A DNA stretch of 21,478 nt from an uncultured Lachnospiraceae bacterium. Lineage in GTDB: Bacteria > Bacillota_A > Clostridia > Lachnospirales > Lachnospiraceae. The stretch covers positions 1 through 21,478 of the forward strand of contig CANOBT010000098.1 in assembly GCA_947564305.1 (NCBI GenBank), read 5' to 3'. The position numbers and the translations under genes are program-made. Position 1 is the stretch's first letter; each line of letters starts with the position of its first letter. The notes beneath the pieces were generated by a model. The model was not told where the DNA came from, did not search any database, and saw nothing but the letters and a program-made list of their open reading frames with translations. Positions 7,684-16,297 of the stretch are shown here, piece by piece.

Positions 7684-8676
7684 TTAACCCTGTGCCTGTA
7701 CGGCTGTGATTGCAACAACACCCTCGATATCTTCTGCGCTGCATCCACGGGACAGGTCATTGACCGGAGCGGCAATCCCCTGGGTAAGAGGTCCATAAGC
7801 CTCTGCTTTTGCCAGTCTCTGTGCCAGTTTGTATCCGATATTTCCTGCATCCAAATCCGGGAAAATCAATACGTTAGCATGTCCAGCTACCGGACTTCCT
7901 GGTGCCTTGGATTCTCCCACAGAAGGAACGATTGCTGCGTCAAGCTGCAGTTCTCCGTCCAACTTCAATTCCGGTGCCAGCTCTTTCGCAATCCTGGTTG
8001 CTTCCACGACTTTGTCTACATCCGCATGCTTTGCACTTCCCTTTGTGGAATGAGAAAGCATTGCTACAACAGGCTCTTTTCCTGTCAGAACACGGAAAGA
8101 TTCTGCGGAAGATACTGCAATGTTCGCCAGCTTTTCCGGGTCAGGATTCTGCTCCAGACCGGAATCTCCGAAAATAAATGTTCCGTCTGCACCCATATCA
8201 CAATCAGGAACAACAATCACGAAAAATGCGGAAACCAGTTTTGTGCCTGGTTTTGTCTTCAAAATCTGCAGGCAAGGACGCAGTGTATCTGCTGTAGAAT
8301 GGCATGCACCTGATACCATACCGTCAGCATCGCCCATCTTCACCATCATAACACCATAGTATAAATAGTTGTTGAGCAGAAGGTCTTTTGCCTGTTCTTC
8401 GGTCATACCCTTTTTCTGACGTAATTCTACCAGCTTAGCGATATAACTCTCTGTCTTATCGCTGGTTGCAGGGTCTACAATCGTTGCTCCGGAAATATCG
8501 TATCCGGCTCCCACTTTCTCAATCTGCTCTTTGCTTCCTACCAGGATCAGCTTTGCTGTGCCTTCCTTCAAAACTGCTTCAGCAGCCTTGTAAGTTCTCT
8601 CGTCTTCTGTCTCCGGAAGCACGATCGTCTTGATGTCTGTTTTTGCTCTTGCTTTGATTTCATCAATAAATCCCAT
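7684..8676 (-). CDS. pta: Phosphate acetyltransferase
   Basis: This 330-residue enzyme makes acetyl phosphate and CoA from acetyl-CoA and phosphate, feeding AckA. It is the short single-domain class (the catalytic PTA_PTB domain only), without the extra N-terminal domains of the enterobacterial enzyme. Recognisable stretches are IVLPETEDERT near the N-terminus, the GDSGLEQNPDPEKLA region, and the C-terminal VNDLSRGCSAEDIEGVVAITAVQAQ. The ATG at 8676 follows an AAAGGTGG site. It is the first gene of the pta-ackA unit, with its own promoter. Confidence 0.97.
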   Translation of the reverse strand: MGFIDEIKARAKTDIKTIVLPETEDERTYKAAEAVLKEGTAKLILVGSKEQIEKVGAGYDISGATIVDPATSDKTESYIAKLVELRQKKGMTEEQAKDLLLNNYLYYGVMMVKMGDADGMVSGACHSTADTLRPCLQILKTKPGTKLVSAFFVIVVPDCDMGADGTFIFGDSGLEQNPDPEKLANIAVSSAESFRVLTGKEPVVAMLSHSTKGSAKHADVDKVVEATRIAKELAPELKLDGELQLDAAIVPSVGESKAPGSPVAGHANVLIFPDLDAGNIGYKLAQRLAKAEAYGPLTQGIAAPVNDLSRGCSAEDIEGVVAITAVQAQG

Positions 8677-8709
8677 AATTAGTAGCCACCTTTCATTTTT
8701 CTACTTATA

Positions 8710-8738
8710 ATTATAACGCAAACGTTTTTTGTATACAA
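8710..8738 (-). promoter_or_regulatory. Promoter of pta-ackA
   Basis: A perfect -10 TATAAT (8710-8715) and a -35 TTGTAT (8733-8738) with a 17-base spacer lie upstream of pta, predicting a start near 8703 and a leader of about 27 bases. The spacer contains AACG(TTTG)CGTT, which only weakly resembles a CcpA site. It separates pta-ackA from the glycan operon. Confidence 0.7.
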
Positions 8739-8808
8739 GATATTTCCATGTCTATTTTTAAGAACAATTCGAGAGTTTTTCGGATTTCGGGTATATTTCA
8801 GATGAAAA

Positions 8809-10140
8809 TCATTCTACCTCTTGCGGGGACAAAGTACCAAGAAAAACTTTTCCCTGTTCATCAGACACGTTGCCAAAGTGAATCACAGCGTTATCCTGCT
8901 TCCGCCTGGCTGTTAAAAGCAGTCTGCCCTTTCCCGCTTCCATCATACATGTCAGCGTTTTTTGCTCCCCGCTTTGCCATCCTTTCATCTGACATTCCAA
9001 TACTCTGGAAAAACATCTGCCTTTTTCATCTGCGAATTCCAGACATATTTCCGCATCCTGGTAGTATCCCGCAAATCCCACATTCTCAATTACAATCTCA
9101 ATGAAATACATCTGCTCCTTTTTTCTCAGTGAAACATAAACATCTTTTATGAGAAATCGATATCCCAGATGCGCGCCTACATAATCATATACGCTTTTCC
9201 CTGCCCATACGCCGTTTTCCGGACAATCCCATTCCTTCCATATATTCAATATTCTTGTATCATAGGCTCTGTTTAAATATGTAATCTGCATTTTACGCAG
9301 ACATTCCAATACTTTTGCAGGCGTTAGTTCCTGAATATACACCGGACTATATACGGCCTCACCGCCATTTGGAGCACGCCTGCCGATTTCTTTCTCAAAT
9401 GATAATTCATCCTCTCTTTTCCATGGCGCCCCCCATCCCACAGACTTTCTGCTCTCTGTACCAAAGGTTCCCAGATGACTTTCCGAAGCCAGGATTCCAT
9501 CATCAAAAATCCCCATATCGTCCGCACAAACATCCTGCTTTCCCTTCTGTTCTTCATGTAATATCCGCCAAAACAGGGGCCGCCTGACTGCAAGATAAGT
9601 CTGCTCCCCCTTATTACGGCGCAGGATTTCTGTCATCTGCTGCAGATAATCCTCCTCTAAAAATCTGGACGAATGCATTTCTCCCCAATTGCCTACCAGC
9701 ATTCCCTGAAAGACAAAAATAGACTCCGAAAACCGCTTCATGACACTTTCCAACTGTTCCAGATGCGATTTTACCTGCGAAAAACAGCCCGGCTCCCTCA
9801 GCAGCGCTTTTCCTTCGTGATCATAGACCACCCGAACAATACAATCATAAGACCTCTCTGAAAAAAAGGCAAGGATACGGCTAATCCGCTCCAAAACCTC
9901 CGAATCCATATCCCTGTCTCGAAAATGTCCAATATCAATCAGCAGAAGGACCAGCGTGTCCTTCGGATGCAGACACCAACGCAATTCTTCAAAATCCGGT
10001 TCCTGTTCCGCCAGAAATGTATGTATCTGGTACCAGCCTCGAGCCGGATTCAAAAGTTCTTCCGTAGATTCTCTTAGTTTATCAGCCTGAAAACAGGGAT
10101 TTTGCTTCTTTCTTCTATACTTGTTCATTCTTGTCCACAT
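8809..10140 (-). CDS. DUF4874/DUF4832 protein, soluble paralogue
   Basis: This 443-residue protein of unknown function pairs an N-terminal DUF4874-like region with a C-terminal DUF4832-like region, a combination seen near polysaccharide genes and thought to have a glycosidase-like barrel. Shared motifs with the paralogue at 18034-19497 are NPARGWY (31-37), IVRVVYDHEGK, the striking GNWGEMH (150-156), APNGGE, ITYLNRAYD and HLGYRFLI. Unlike that paralogue it has no signal peptide or membrane segment. The frame stays open to 10293, but ATG 10140 is chosen: GAGGGAAGG precedes it, it starts 16 bases after the upstream gene stops, and the extra residues show no homology. It is the last gene of the glycan operon; no clear terminator follows before the pta promoter. 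Confidence 0.8.
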   Translation of the reverse strand: MWTRMNKYRRKKQNPCFQADKLRESTEELLNPARGWYQIHTFLAEQEPDFEELRWCLHPKDTLVLLLIDIGHFRDRDMDSEVLERISRILAFFSERSYDCIVRVVYDHEGKALLREPGCFSQVKSHLEQLESVMKRFSESIFVFQGMLVGNWGEMHSSRFLEEDYLQQMTEILRRNKGEQTYLAVRRPLFWRILHEEQKGKQDVCADDMGIFDDGILASESHLGTFGTESRKSVGWGAPWKREDELSFEKEIGRRAPNGGEAVYSPVYIQELTPAKVLECLRKMQITYLNRAYDTRILNIWKEWDCPENGVWAGKSVYDYVGAHLGYRFLIKDVYVSLRKKEQMYFIEIVIENVGFAGYYQDAEICLEFADEKGRCFSRVLECQMKGWQSGEQKTLTCMMEAGKGRLLLTARRKQDNAVIHFGNVSDEQGKVFLGTLSPQEVE

Positions 10141-10156
10141 TGGATAGCGCCTTCCC

Positions 10157-11239
10157 TCAAGTATTTCTTTTCCATCTAATAAATACAGAAAACGGCAGCA
10201 TTCTATATAATTGCATAACGTGCTCCCGCTCTTTTGCCATACCAGTAGGTTCCAACAAGCGTGGCTGCAGCAAGTCGTTCTTTTCACATTCAAAATAATT
10301 CATGCCCTCACAAACCTGAGACCAAATATCCTTTGCCTTATCCGTATGTAGAATAATCAGCGACGTTCCCATACCGTCATCCATATTCGGCCTGACTCTG
10401 TCAATTCCCCAGAAATCTCCAATCGTAAAATCACTGTCCCGCTCCACCGTACAATACTTACAGCGATAACAAGATGGGCGCAATATTTTATTTCTAAAAT
10501 ACATTCTGCAGAACCGATCTGCATAGAGGGAACCCACATATTCCCTGCCGCTTATCACATAAGTACATGTCTGTCCATTATCCTGTGCCCTCTTATCTCG
10601 AAAAGAAAAATCTGTCATTTTTCCATGATTTTTTCGTTCCAGATATTTTACATAGTCATGCCAGATTCCTGGTGAGGGAACCCCGTAACATACCAAATCT
10701 ACAATGATCAGCTTCTCATACTCCTGTCCCAAAAATAATCTGAGCGCATGTGCCTGACAAGGGGTACCGCAAAACAGTACCCACCGTTCTTCCTTCAAAG
10801 ACTGCTCCACACTGAGGAATATCCCCTGGGTCCTGCTCTGCACATATTTTGTTCTTTTGATGATTTCCAACTGTCTTAAATCGCTGATTCTTTGATGTAC
10901 TACTTCCATCTGCTCGCTATAGCCCGCACCATAAACCACACCCTTCCTACTCAGGATATCTTCCGCCAGAATTGAAAATGTACCGCCGGAAGATGAGGAA
11001 TGCCTGATTTTATCAGCCTTAGCCTGCGCCCCCATATATTGATTCTTACATGTTCCATGAAAGTCATTTTTCACAGGGCAGACGGTTTCACATTTACCGC
11101 ACCGGACACATAAGGAACTGTCAACATGAGGATAATCAAAGCCTTCCTTATCCCGAAGCATGCGGATAGCCTGCGCCTGGCACTTATCCGCACATGCCCC
11201 GCAGCCGCAACACTCCTCTTTTTTCGAATACAATTCCAT
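10157..11239 (-). CDS. FrhB-like Fe-S flavoprotein (coenzyme F420 hydrogenase/dehydrogenase beta subunit family)
   Basis: This 360-residue protein has two N-terminal 4Fe-4S motifs (C10, C13, C16, C20 and C44, C47, C50, C54). Family-typical stretches follow: HSSSSGGTFSILAEDIL, VLFCGTPCQAHALR, LVCYGVPSPGIWHDYV and CYRCKYCTVERDSDFTIGDFWG. The family contains F420-reducing enzymes, but bacterial members in polysaccharide clusters, often beside pyruvyl transferases, have unknown substrates and probably use flavin with another electron carrier. I choose ATG 11239 (GGAAAGGA 7 bases upstream), 22 bases after the preceding GT2 gene, over the longer frame from 11275 that would overlap it. A redox step in sugar modification is inference. 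Confidence 0.87.
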   Translation of the reverse strand: MELYSKKEECCGCGACADKCQAQAIRMLRDKEGFDYPHVDSSLCVRCGKCETVCPVKNDFHGTCKNQYMGAQAKADKIRHSSSSGGTFSILAEDILSRKGVVYGAGYSEQMEVVHQRISDLRQLEIIKRTKYVQSRTQGIFLSVEQSLKEERWVLFCGTPCQAHALRLFLGQEYEKLIIVDLVCYGVPSPGIWHDYVKYLERKNHGKMTDFSFRDKRAQDNGQTCTYVISGREYVGSLYADRFCRMYFRNKILRPSCYRCKYCTVERDSDFTIGDFWGIDRVRPNMDDGMGTSLIILHTDKAKDIWSQVCEGMNYFECEKNDLLQPRLLEPTGMAKEREHVMQLYRMLPFSVFIRWKRNT

Positions 11240-11261
11240 AATCTGTTCCTTTCCATCCTGG

Positions 11262-12218
11262 TCAATGAAACACACGATTCCATACGTCCCAAAATATTTT
11301 TGTCAGCATCGTTTTTGTCATCCCCCCGTATCTAAGTATTCTACACAGGGCAATTGCTTCCTGTCTTGTACGTCCATACTTCTTAGAAATCATATATCGG
11401 CGCCTTGCCTTCCAAAGTTCAATACGCCTACGTGATTTTTTGTCATGAATACCACATATTTCTGCAATGTCATCCACCAGTCCTTCATAATACTGATACT
11501 TTTTCTGTTCTTCTGCCTGAGTTAGATTCGTCCTGGAATGACTGCCCTCCCTTACACATACACCATACAGTGGTTCACGAATTGTCGGGCATTTATAGAG
11601 AAACATATAAGGCAACAGCATCTGAAAATTCTGTCCTACAGGATATTCTGGTATATGACGGTCTTGATATATCTCAAAAAAACGCTCTGACTTTAGCATA
11701 TAACATCCGCAGCAGACGAACGTCTTCACTTCCAAAATATCCCAGAACAAATCTTCCTTTGACAGCTCTCCAATCTGTTCCTCTGCCTTGCACCTTTCCC
11801 CTGTTACATGATCGAAATAATAGGATAAAGAACGAACGCACTGATACTGCGGATGCTTCCTTAAAAATTCCACTCTCTTTTCTACGGATTCCGGCTCCAG
11901 GATATCATCACTGTCTGGCCAAATCAGATATTCCCCGGTCACCAAGGGCAATCCTTGATTGATTGCCGCAGAAGCATTCTTGTGGTTGGTCTGTATGATA
12001 CGATAATCATAACCTTTTTTGGAAAACCTCTCCTGGTATCCTTCCGCAATCCTAATTGTCTGGTCTGTTGAACCATCGTCAACCAGTATCATCTCCATCT
12101 TCGGATATGTCTGGTTTAATACTGAATCCAACATACGTGACAAATGCGATTCGCCGTTAAATACCGGAGTGACGATGGAAACCAAACCTTCCGCAAATTC
12201 ATATTTTTCTTTGTACAT
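11262..12218 (-). CDS. Family 2 glycosyltransferase
   Basis: This 318-residue GT-A fold enzyme shows the GT2 pattern: VSIVTPVFNGESHL, VDDGSTDQT (47-55), and a DXD-type PDSDD (101-105) that binds the metal and nucleotide sugar. The C-terminal third is unrelated to the other GT2s here and may set acceptor specificity. No membrane segment is obvious, so it likely acts at the cytosolic face on a lipid-linked acceptor. The start is uncertain: ATG 12218 has GGTGGT nearby, while an in-frame ATG at 12233 has no ribosome binding site. It lies between the DUF1919 and FrhB-like genes. The base composition becomes distinctly more AT-rich upstream of this gene. Confidence 0.88.
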   Translation of the reverse strand: MYKEKYEFAEGLVSIVTPVFNGESHLSRMLDSVLNQTYPKMEMILVDDGSTDQTIRIAEGYQERFSKKGYDYRIIQTNHKNASAAINQGLPLVTGEYLIWPDSDDILEPESVEKRVEFLRKHPQYQCVRSLSYYFDHVTGERCKAEEQIGELSKEDLFWDILEVKTFVCCGCYMLKSERFFEIYQDRHIPEYPVGQNFQMLLPYMFLYKCPTIREPLYGVCVREGSHSRTNLTQAEEQKKYQYYEGLVDDIAEICGIHDKKSRRRIELWKARRRYMISKKYGRTRQEAIALCRILRYGGMTKTMLTKIFWDVWNRVFH

Positions 12219-12269
12219 TTTGTACCACCACATTTAGCATTTTGCATAAAATTTAAACACAGAGTATGT

Positions 12270-12905
12270 CTACTTTATCGCTGAATTTAGGAAACTCACA
12301 TAATCAAAATCGTCCAGATATCGACGTTTTAAAAACTGATCTTTAAAATCTAATATCATTCCTAATTCTTCTTTTTCTTCAAAACCTTTTATACAATATG
12401 CTGATTCTATTTCTGGATACTCTACATGAGTTAGGATGACCTTGTTTTTATAAGGAAGCTTATCAAAATGTTGAATCGTTTCGTAAGTACAACCGTCCCG
12501 TTCTGAACCAATCAAAAAAAGATTATCCCAGTTTATCCGCTTTTTTCTTTCTTCCCACTTCAAAACGCCTTCTTCAAAAGTCTTATAATGTACAAAATTT
12601 ATTTTTATGTCTCCCAGCAACCCCACCGGATATCCATTTTCTCTCTCCACCTCTACAATCTCTTTTTCCATATACCACTTTAAATTCTCTGCCAATCTAA
12701 CAAAGTTGTTCATATCCATAGCCAAATTGATGGTTGGTGAAAGAAACGGCAAGCCCAAATCATAATAAATCATTGTTCCAACACAATTGGAAGCTATAAT
12801 AGAAAAATCAAAGTTTTTTAACTGTTGACACTTTTTTCTTTTATATAAAGCCCATTCTATTCCTTTCATTTTTTCAATGATTGTCTGCATGTCTCTTACC
12901 ATCAC
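12270..12905 (-). CDS. DUF1919 family protein
   Basis: This 211-residue protein matches DUF1919, found in exopolysaccharide and capsule clusters. Diagnostic text is FSIIASNCVGTMIYYDLGLP (about 34-53), then SPTINLAMDMNNFVRLAENL and GLLGDIKINFVHY. The function is not established; a transferase acting on surface sugars has been assumed from context. The frame opens at GTG 12905, directly followed by ATG 12902; GGAG lies about 12 bases before the GTG. A third ATG at 12890 is less likely because it would trim conserved-looking sequence. Very AT-rich (15 G/C in the 60 bases at 12301-12360, hand count). It sits 36 bases after the pyruvyl transferase gene and is probably co-transcribed. Confidence 0.8.
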   Translation of the reverse strand: MMVRDMQTIIEKMKGIEWALYKRKKCQQLKNFDFSIIASNCVGTMIYYDLGLPFLSPTINLAMDMNNFVRLAENLKWYMEKEIVEVERENGYPVGLLGDIKINFVHYKTFEEGVLKWEERKKRINWDNLFLIGSERDGCTYETIQHFDKLPYKNKVILTHVEYPEIESAYCIKGFEEKEELGMILDFKDQFLKRRYLDDFDYVSFLNSAIK

Positions 12906-12941
12906 TTTCTACTGCTGCTCCATCTCTTCAAACAGAAGCAA

Positions 12942-14066
12942 TCATATATCCGCTAAATGTTCTATCAAATATCCTATGGATAATTGAACATTTTTCGTTG
13001 TTTTGTTTATTACTTCTTCCCAATCTATCCAGGAATCAATTTGTCCTTCTTCTCCATCGTGCCACAGCCTGTTTTCAAGGCCATGAAGCTGTAAAATATT
13101 ATAGAGCCTTGCGCTGCGGCTGCTATGAGGAAATACGATAAACTTTTTCTGATAAATGATACTAAATGCCACGGCATGAAAAGAGTTGGTCACAATATAC
13201 TCCGCTTTATGGATATACCCCAGAAATTCTGATGGCCCTGCCGTATAATCTATCAAAAAATCCGGAGTAATATTATCGGTATTAAACTTTAATTCTACCA
13301 CACGCAACCCTTTATCCTGCGATAATTTTATAGCATAATCTACTAGTTTACTATTGAATTCCGTAGCATATACTAAAATATATCTCTCGATATCCGGTTG
13401 ATTTTCTATCTTTATCCATTCTTTTTTTTTCAACAAAAATACCGGATCTAAGACATTCTCTACATCCCCTTTAAAGAATTTTTTTATATAAGGAATCACA
13501 GCGCCTTCCCGAACCGAAATCGCATCGACATGGGAGAGTAGTTCGGAAAAACTTTTATCATATGTATTATCTAATGCTTCTCCTCCGAGACTTGCTCCAT
13601 AGGCAATCACTTTTCTTTTCTTCCGGCTTTCAAATGCACCAAAATACACATTCCTCAATCCAACGGTAATATCAGGATTCCAAATCTGATCGCTCCCCAC
13701 TATATAATATTGATATGATAACCTCTTGAATTGACCTGGAAGCACAATTTTTCTTTGCTTTCCTTCAATCAAATACTTCTTTCTGAAATGGCTCATATTA
13801 TATCTTGCTTTAAAAAAACTCCCTTTCATACATAAATGATCTCGCCATCCATGCATTGCGTTTAGGAAGCACCCTAAAGCCCCTCCCACTGGTATATAGG
13901 GAATCCACCAGTGCCTTCCAGTTAAAAAAAGGGGTTCATATCTTATAATATCCGCATCTATGCCGTGATTACATAAATAGCTTTTTAGGCCATATGCCTG
14001 CAGCATTGCCCCAAAATTATCCGAGCAATGAAATGTTATAATTCCAACTTCAGCCTTGACCCTCAT
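12942..14066 (-). CDS. Polysaccharide pyruvyl transferase family protein
   Basis: This 374-residue protein belongs to the CsaB/WcaK family (PF04230), which transfers pyruvate from phosphoenolpyruvate to sugars as a ketal; many members have other or unknown donors. Typical features are VGIITFHCSDNFGAMLQAYGL (7-27), IVGSDQIWNP (122-131), a FESRKKRKVIAYGASLGG segment, and the C-terminal NSFHAVAFSII nucleotide-binding-like motif. The ATG at 14066 overlaps the upstream GT2 stop by 4 bases (ATGA), with GGAAAGGAAAGAG just before it, so translation is coupled. It would act in the cytosol on a glycan intermediate. The DUF1919 and FrhB-like genes downstream form a recurring type of neighbourhood. Confidence 0.9.
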   Translation of the reverse strand: MRVKAEVGIITFHCSDNFGAMLQAYGLKSYLCNHGIDADIIRYEPLFLTGRHWWIPYIPVGGALGCFLNAMHGWRDHLCMKGSFFKARYNMSHFRKKYLIEGKQRKIVLPGQFKRLSYQYYIVGSDQIWNPDITVGLRNVYFGAFESRKKRKVIAYGASLGGEALDNTYDKSFSELLSHVDAISVREGAVIPYIKKFFKGDVENVLDPVFLLKKKEWIKIENQPDIERYILVYATEFNSKLVDYAIKLSQDKGLRVVELKFNTDNITPDFLIDYTAGPSEFLGYIHKAEYIVTNSFHAVAFSIIYQKKFIVFPHSSRSARLYNILQLHGLENRLWHDGEEGQIDSWIDWEEVINKTTKNVQLSIGYLIEHLADI

Positions 14067-15184
14067 CTCTTTCCTTTCCGAATTCTACATCCGATCGTAC
14101 TCTTCAAAAATTTTCCCTTTAATGTCTTATATACTTTGGATAATAAGCACAGTATCCTGTGAATACAACAATAAAGAGGGTAACAATACAATATCAAAAA
14201 AAATCTAACTCTTTTCGCCAAAGCACTCTGGAAATATATATCTAATTTTTTTTCATTATCTGCCAATTGTTCAACATATCTTAACAATGTTAGGTCATGA
14301 ATCTGTTTACTTTTTATATACCACTCTGATATACAGTTAATAATATAATTCTCTCTGCAAATTGCATTTCGTATCCTACCTGCTTCTTTTTCCTGATCAC
14401 ATATATACCTTTCACATGCATAGGAACTCTGACATGCTTTCACAGAATATACTTTACTGAGACTATCCTCATGTTGCCTGTAATAATACCAATTCTGATG
14501 CAGCACAGCAGCATCCGCACCATTCTTCAAAATCTGATAAATAAATTTCGTATCTTCTCCATTCTGTAACGTCTCATCAAAGCAGATATCCTGTATTGCA
14601 TTACGTAAAATCAATTTACCACCCAATGCAAAAAATTCTTTAATGACCCCATACAAAAAATAGTCCAATGCCTTAGTATTATCACAATATGTATATAATT
14701 CCGTGGTATTCCTGTCAGCCGTGACAATTGACTGTGGCTCGAAATCGCTTTCTTTTGCATATCCAAAAGGCATCCCGCATTTCATATCTTTTCGGAACTG
14801 CCAGACTTCTTCCGATAAGGTATAGTGAAATCGACAGATAGAAATCTGTGAATGCGTTTTTTTCATCAGGCCGTGCAACCATTCCAACAGTTGAAAATGA
14901 ATCCTGTCATCACTATCTACAAAAAAAAGATATTTTCCTTTGGCCTTCTTCAGCCCTGTATTTCTTGCTGCCGATACTCCTCTATGTTCTTGCAATAGAA
15001 AAATGATTCTTTTATCTGTTTTACTCAGCTCTAAACAAATATTCTGGCTGTCATCTGTCGAACCATCATCAATTAGAATCAACTCAAAATTTGTATAGCT
15101 CTGCTGAAGTATAGACTTTATACAACCATATAGATATTGTCCGGAATTATATATCGGAACAATAACTGATATCAACTCTTTCAT
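14063..15184 (-). CDS. Family 2 glycosyltransferase with C-terminal hydrophobic tail
   Basis: This 373-residue enzyme has a full GT2 domain: ISVIVPIYNSGQYL (5-18), IDDGSTDDS (38-46), RGVSAARNTGL (68-78) and the DSDD metal-binding motif (90-93). A hydrophobic stretch near residues 330-350 (VRFFLILYCYPLYCCIHRIL), followed by basic residues, suggests membrane association. The ATG at 15184 has AGAGG about 6 bases upstream. Its stop overlaps the pyruvyl transferase start by 4 bases. Sugar donor and linkage cannot be predicted. Confidence 0.92.
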   Translation of the reverse strand: MKELISVIVPIYNSGQYLYGCIKSILQQSYTNFELILIDDGSTDDSQNICLELSKTDKRIIFLLQEHRGVSAARNTGLKKAKGKYLFFVDSDDRIHFQLLEWLHGLMKKTHSQISICRFHYTLSEEVWQFRKDMKCGMPFGYAKESDFEPQSIVTADRNTTELYTYCDNTKALDYFLYGVIKEFFALGGKLILRNAIQDICFDETLQNGEDTKFIYQILKNGADAAVLHQNWYYYRQHEDSLSKVYSVKACQSSYACERYICDQEKEAGRIRNAICRENYIINCISEWYIKSKQIHDLTLLRYVEQLADNEKKLDIYFQSALAKRVRFFLILYCYPLYCCIHRILCLLSKVYKTLKGKFLKSTIGCRIRKGKR

Positions 15185-15221
15185 AAATACCTCTTTTGCT
15201 CAACTTATCACAACTGCAATT

Positions 15222-16262
15222 TTAATCTAAATAGTAAAATAATTTTGTATATAACAATATGATATAAAAACAACGGTGTCTTAGGAAAAATATATAAACT
15301 CTCTCTAAAAATGACATCCCATCACAAGAATAAATGACAGAGTTTTGATCATATCTTAAGTTCTCTTTTAAAAACCTAGCTGACCTGCGGATGGAATGAT
15401 GAAACTTCATTTCCTGATGAAGAACACTTACCAGACATCGAAATTCTAACATACCAATCAGCTTGTCTATACCAACATCTTCAAGTTCTCCCAGATGTAT
15501 CCGAAGGTATTGTATAAACTCATAATCATTTTTCAATAAATCCGCATGATATCTTTTCTGATTTGAGCTTGCGCTCAATTGATTATAAAAATACATTGCA
15601 GAATCTGAAAAATATATTTTATCCGCAAAATACATACACTCATAAGCACATGCGGTATCTTCATGACGAAACAAGGATTTGTTTCTACAATAATGTTTTT
15701 CCAATAACTTTTTGACAATTATTTTATTCCAGAGAGTTCCTAAATCAATTCTCGCTTGCTTTTTACTTCCCGTCTGACAAGCCAACCGGGGATATATTTC
15801 TTTTTTTAATCTTTCTTTATCATACATTCCTTGTTTAAGGTGAAAACTCTTTTTTTCATACTTATCGTTTTCTCCAACACTCACATAGGCAAACGCAAAA
15901 ATATCGGGCGGTTCCTTTCCTGTCAGAACCTGACTTGCTTCTTCCAGAAGCCCGGCAGCAATCCAGTCATCTCCATCAACATAATAGATATATTTTCCTT
16001 TTGCACTAAAAAGTCCTGCATTACGCGCGGCAACAACCCCTTCATGTTCTCTATGCATCACTCGCACACGTTCGTCTTCGGCAGCAAACTGATTGCAAAT
16101 TTGAGAAGAACTGTCTGTAGATCCGTCATCTACCAAAATAAGTTCAAAATGTGCATAAGATTGTGCCAAAATACTCTTAACGCATCTGACTAAATCTTTC
16201 TCGTTATTATAAACCGGTATGATAATTGAAAATAAAAGAGTATTCTCGATAATCGTATTCAT
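15222..16262 (-). CDS. Family 2 glycosyltransferase
   Basis: This 346-residue GT2 enzyme shows FSIIIPVYNNEKDL (11-24), VDDGSTDSS (44-52), EGVVAARNAGL (74-84) and YYVDGDDW with the DXD-type DGDD (96-99). The last 30 residues (YIFFLRHRCFYIILLYTKLFYYL) are strongly hydrophobic, so it may sit at the membrane. I choose ATG 16262; the frame also allows GTG at 16286, adding eight residues outside the domain. Neither start has a strong ribosome binding site. It lies between the ABC exporter and the next GT2. Confidence 0.9.
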   Translation of the reverse strand: MNTIIENTLLFSIIIPVYNNEKDLVRCVKSILAQSYAHFELILVDDGSTDSSSQICNQFAAEDERVRVMHREHEGVVAARNAGLFSAKGKYIYYVDGDDWIAAGLLEEASQVLTGKEPPDIFAFAYVSVGENDKYEKKSFHLKQGMYDKERLKKEIYPRLACQTGSKKQARIDLGTLWNKIIVKKLLEKHYCRNKSLFRHEDTACAYECMYFADKIYFSDSAMYFYNQLSASSNQKRYHADLLKNDYEFIQYLRIHLGELEDVGIDKLIGMLEFRCLVSVLHQEMKFHHSIRRSARFLKENLRYDQNSVIYSCDGMSFLERVYIFFLRHRCFYIILLYTKLFYYLD

Positions 16263-16297
16263 TACAAATCCAGCCCCGCCTTTCACAAGCTTTCATT

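Noticed and set aside
8716..8732. Possible CcpA (cre) site between the -35 and -10 of pta
   Set aside because: AACGTTTGCG keeps the central CG and some A/T positions but lacks the TG and CA ends of the consensus, so the match is too weak to report as a site.
8741..8808. Terminator at the end of the glycan operon
   Set aside because: I looked for a hairpin plus T-run on the minus strand after the stop at 8809 and found only imperfect short complementarity.
10141..10293. N-terminal extension of the soluble DUF4832 protein to 10293
   Set aside because: It overlaps the FrhB-like coding region, is cysteine-rich nonsense by composition, and a good ribosome binding site supports ATG 10140.
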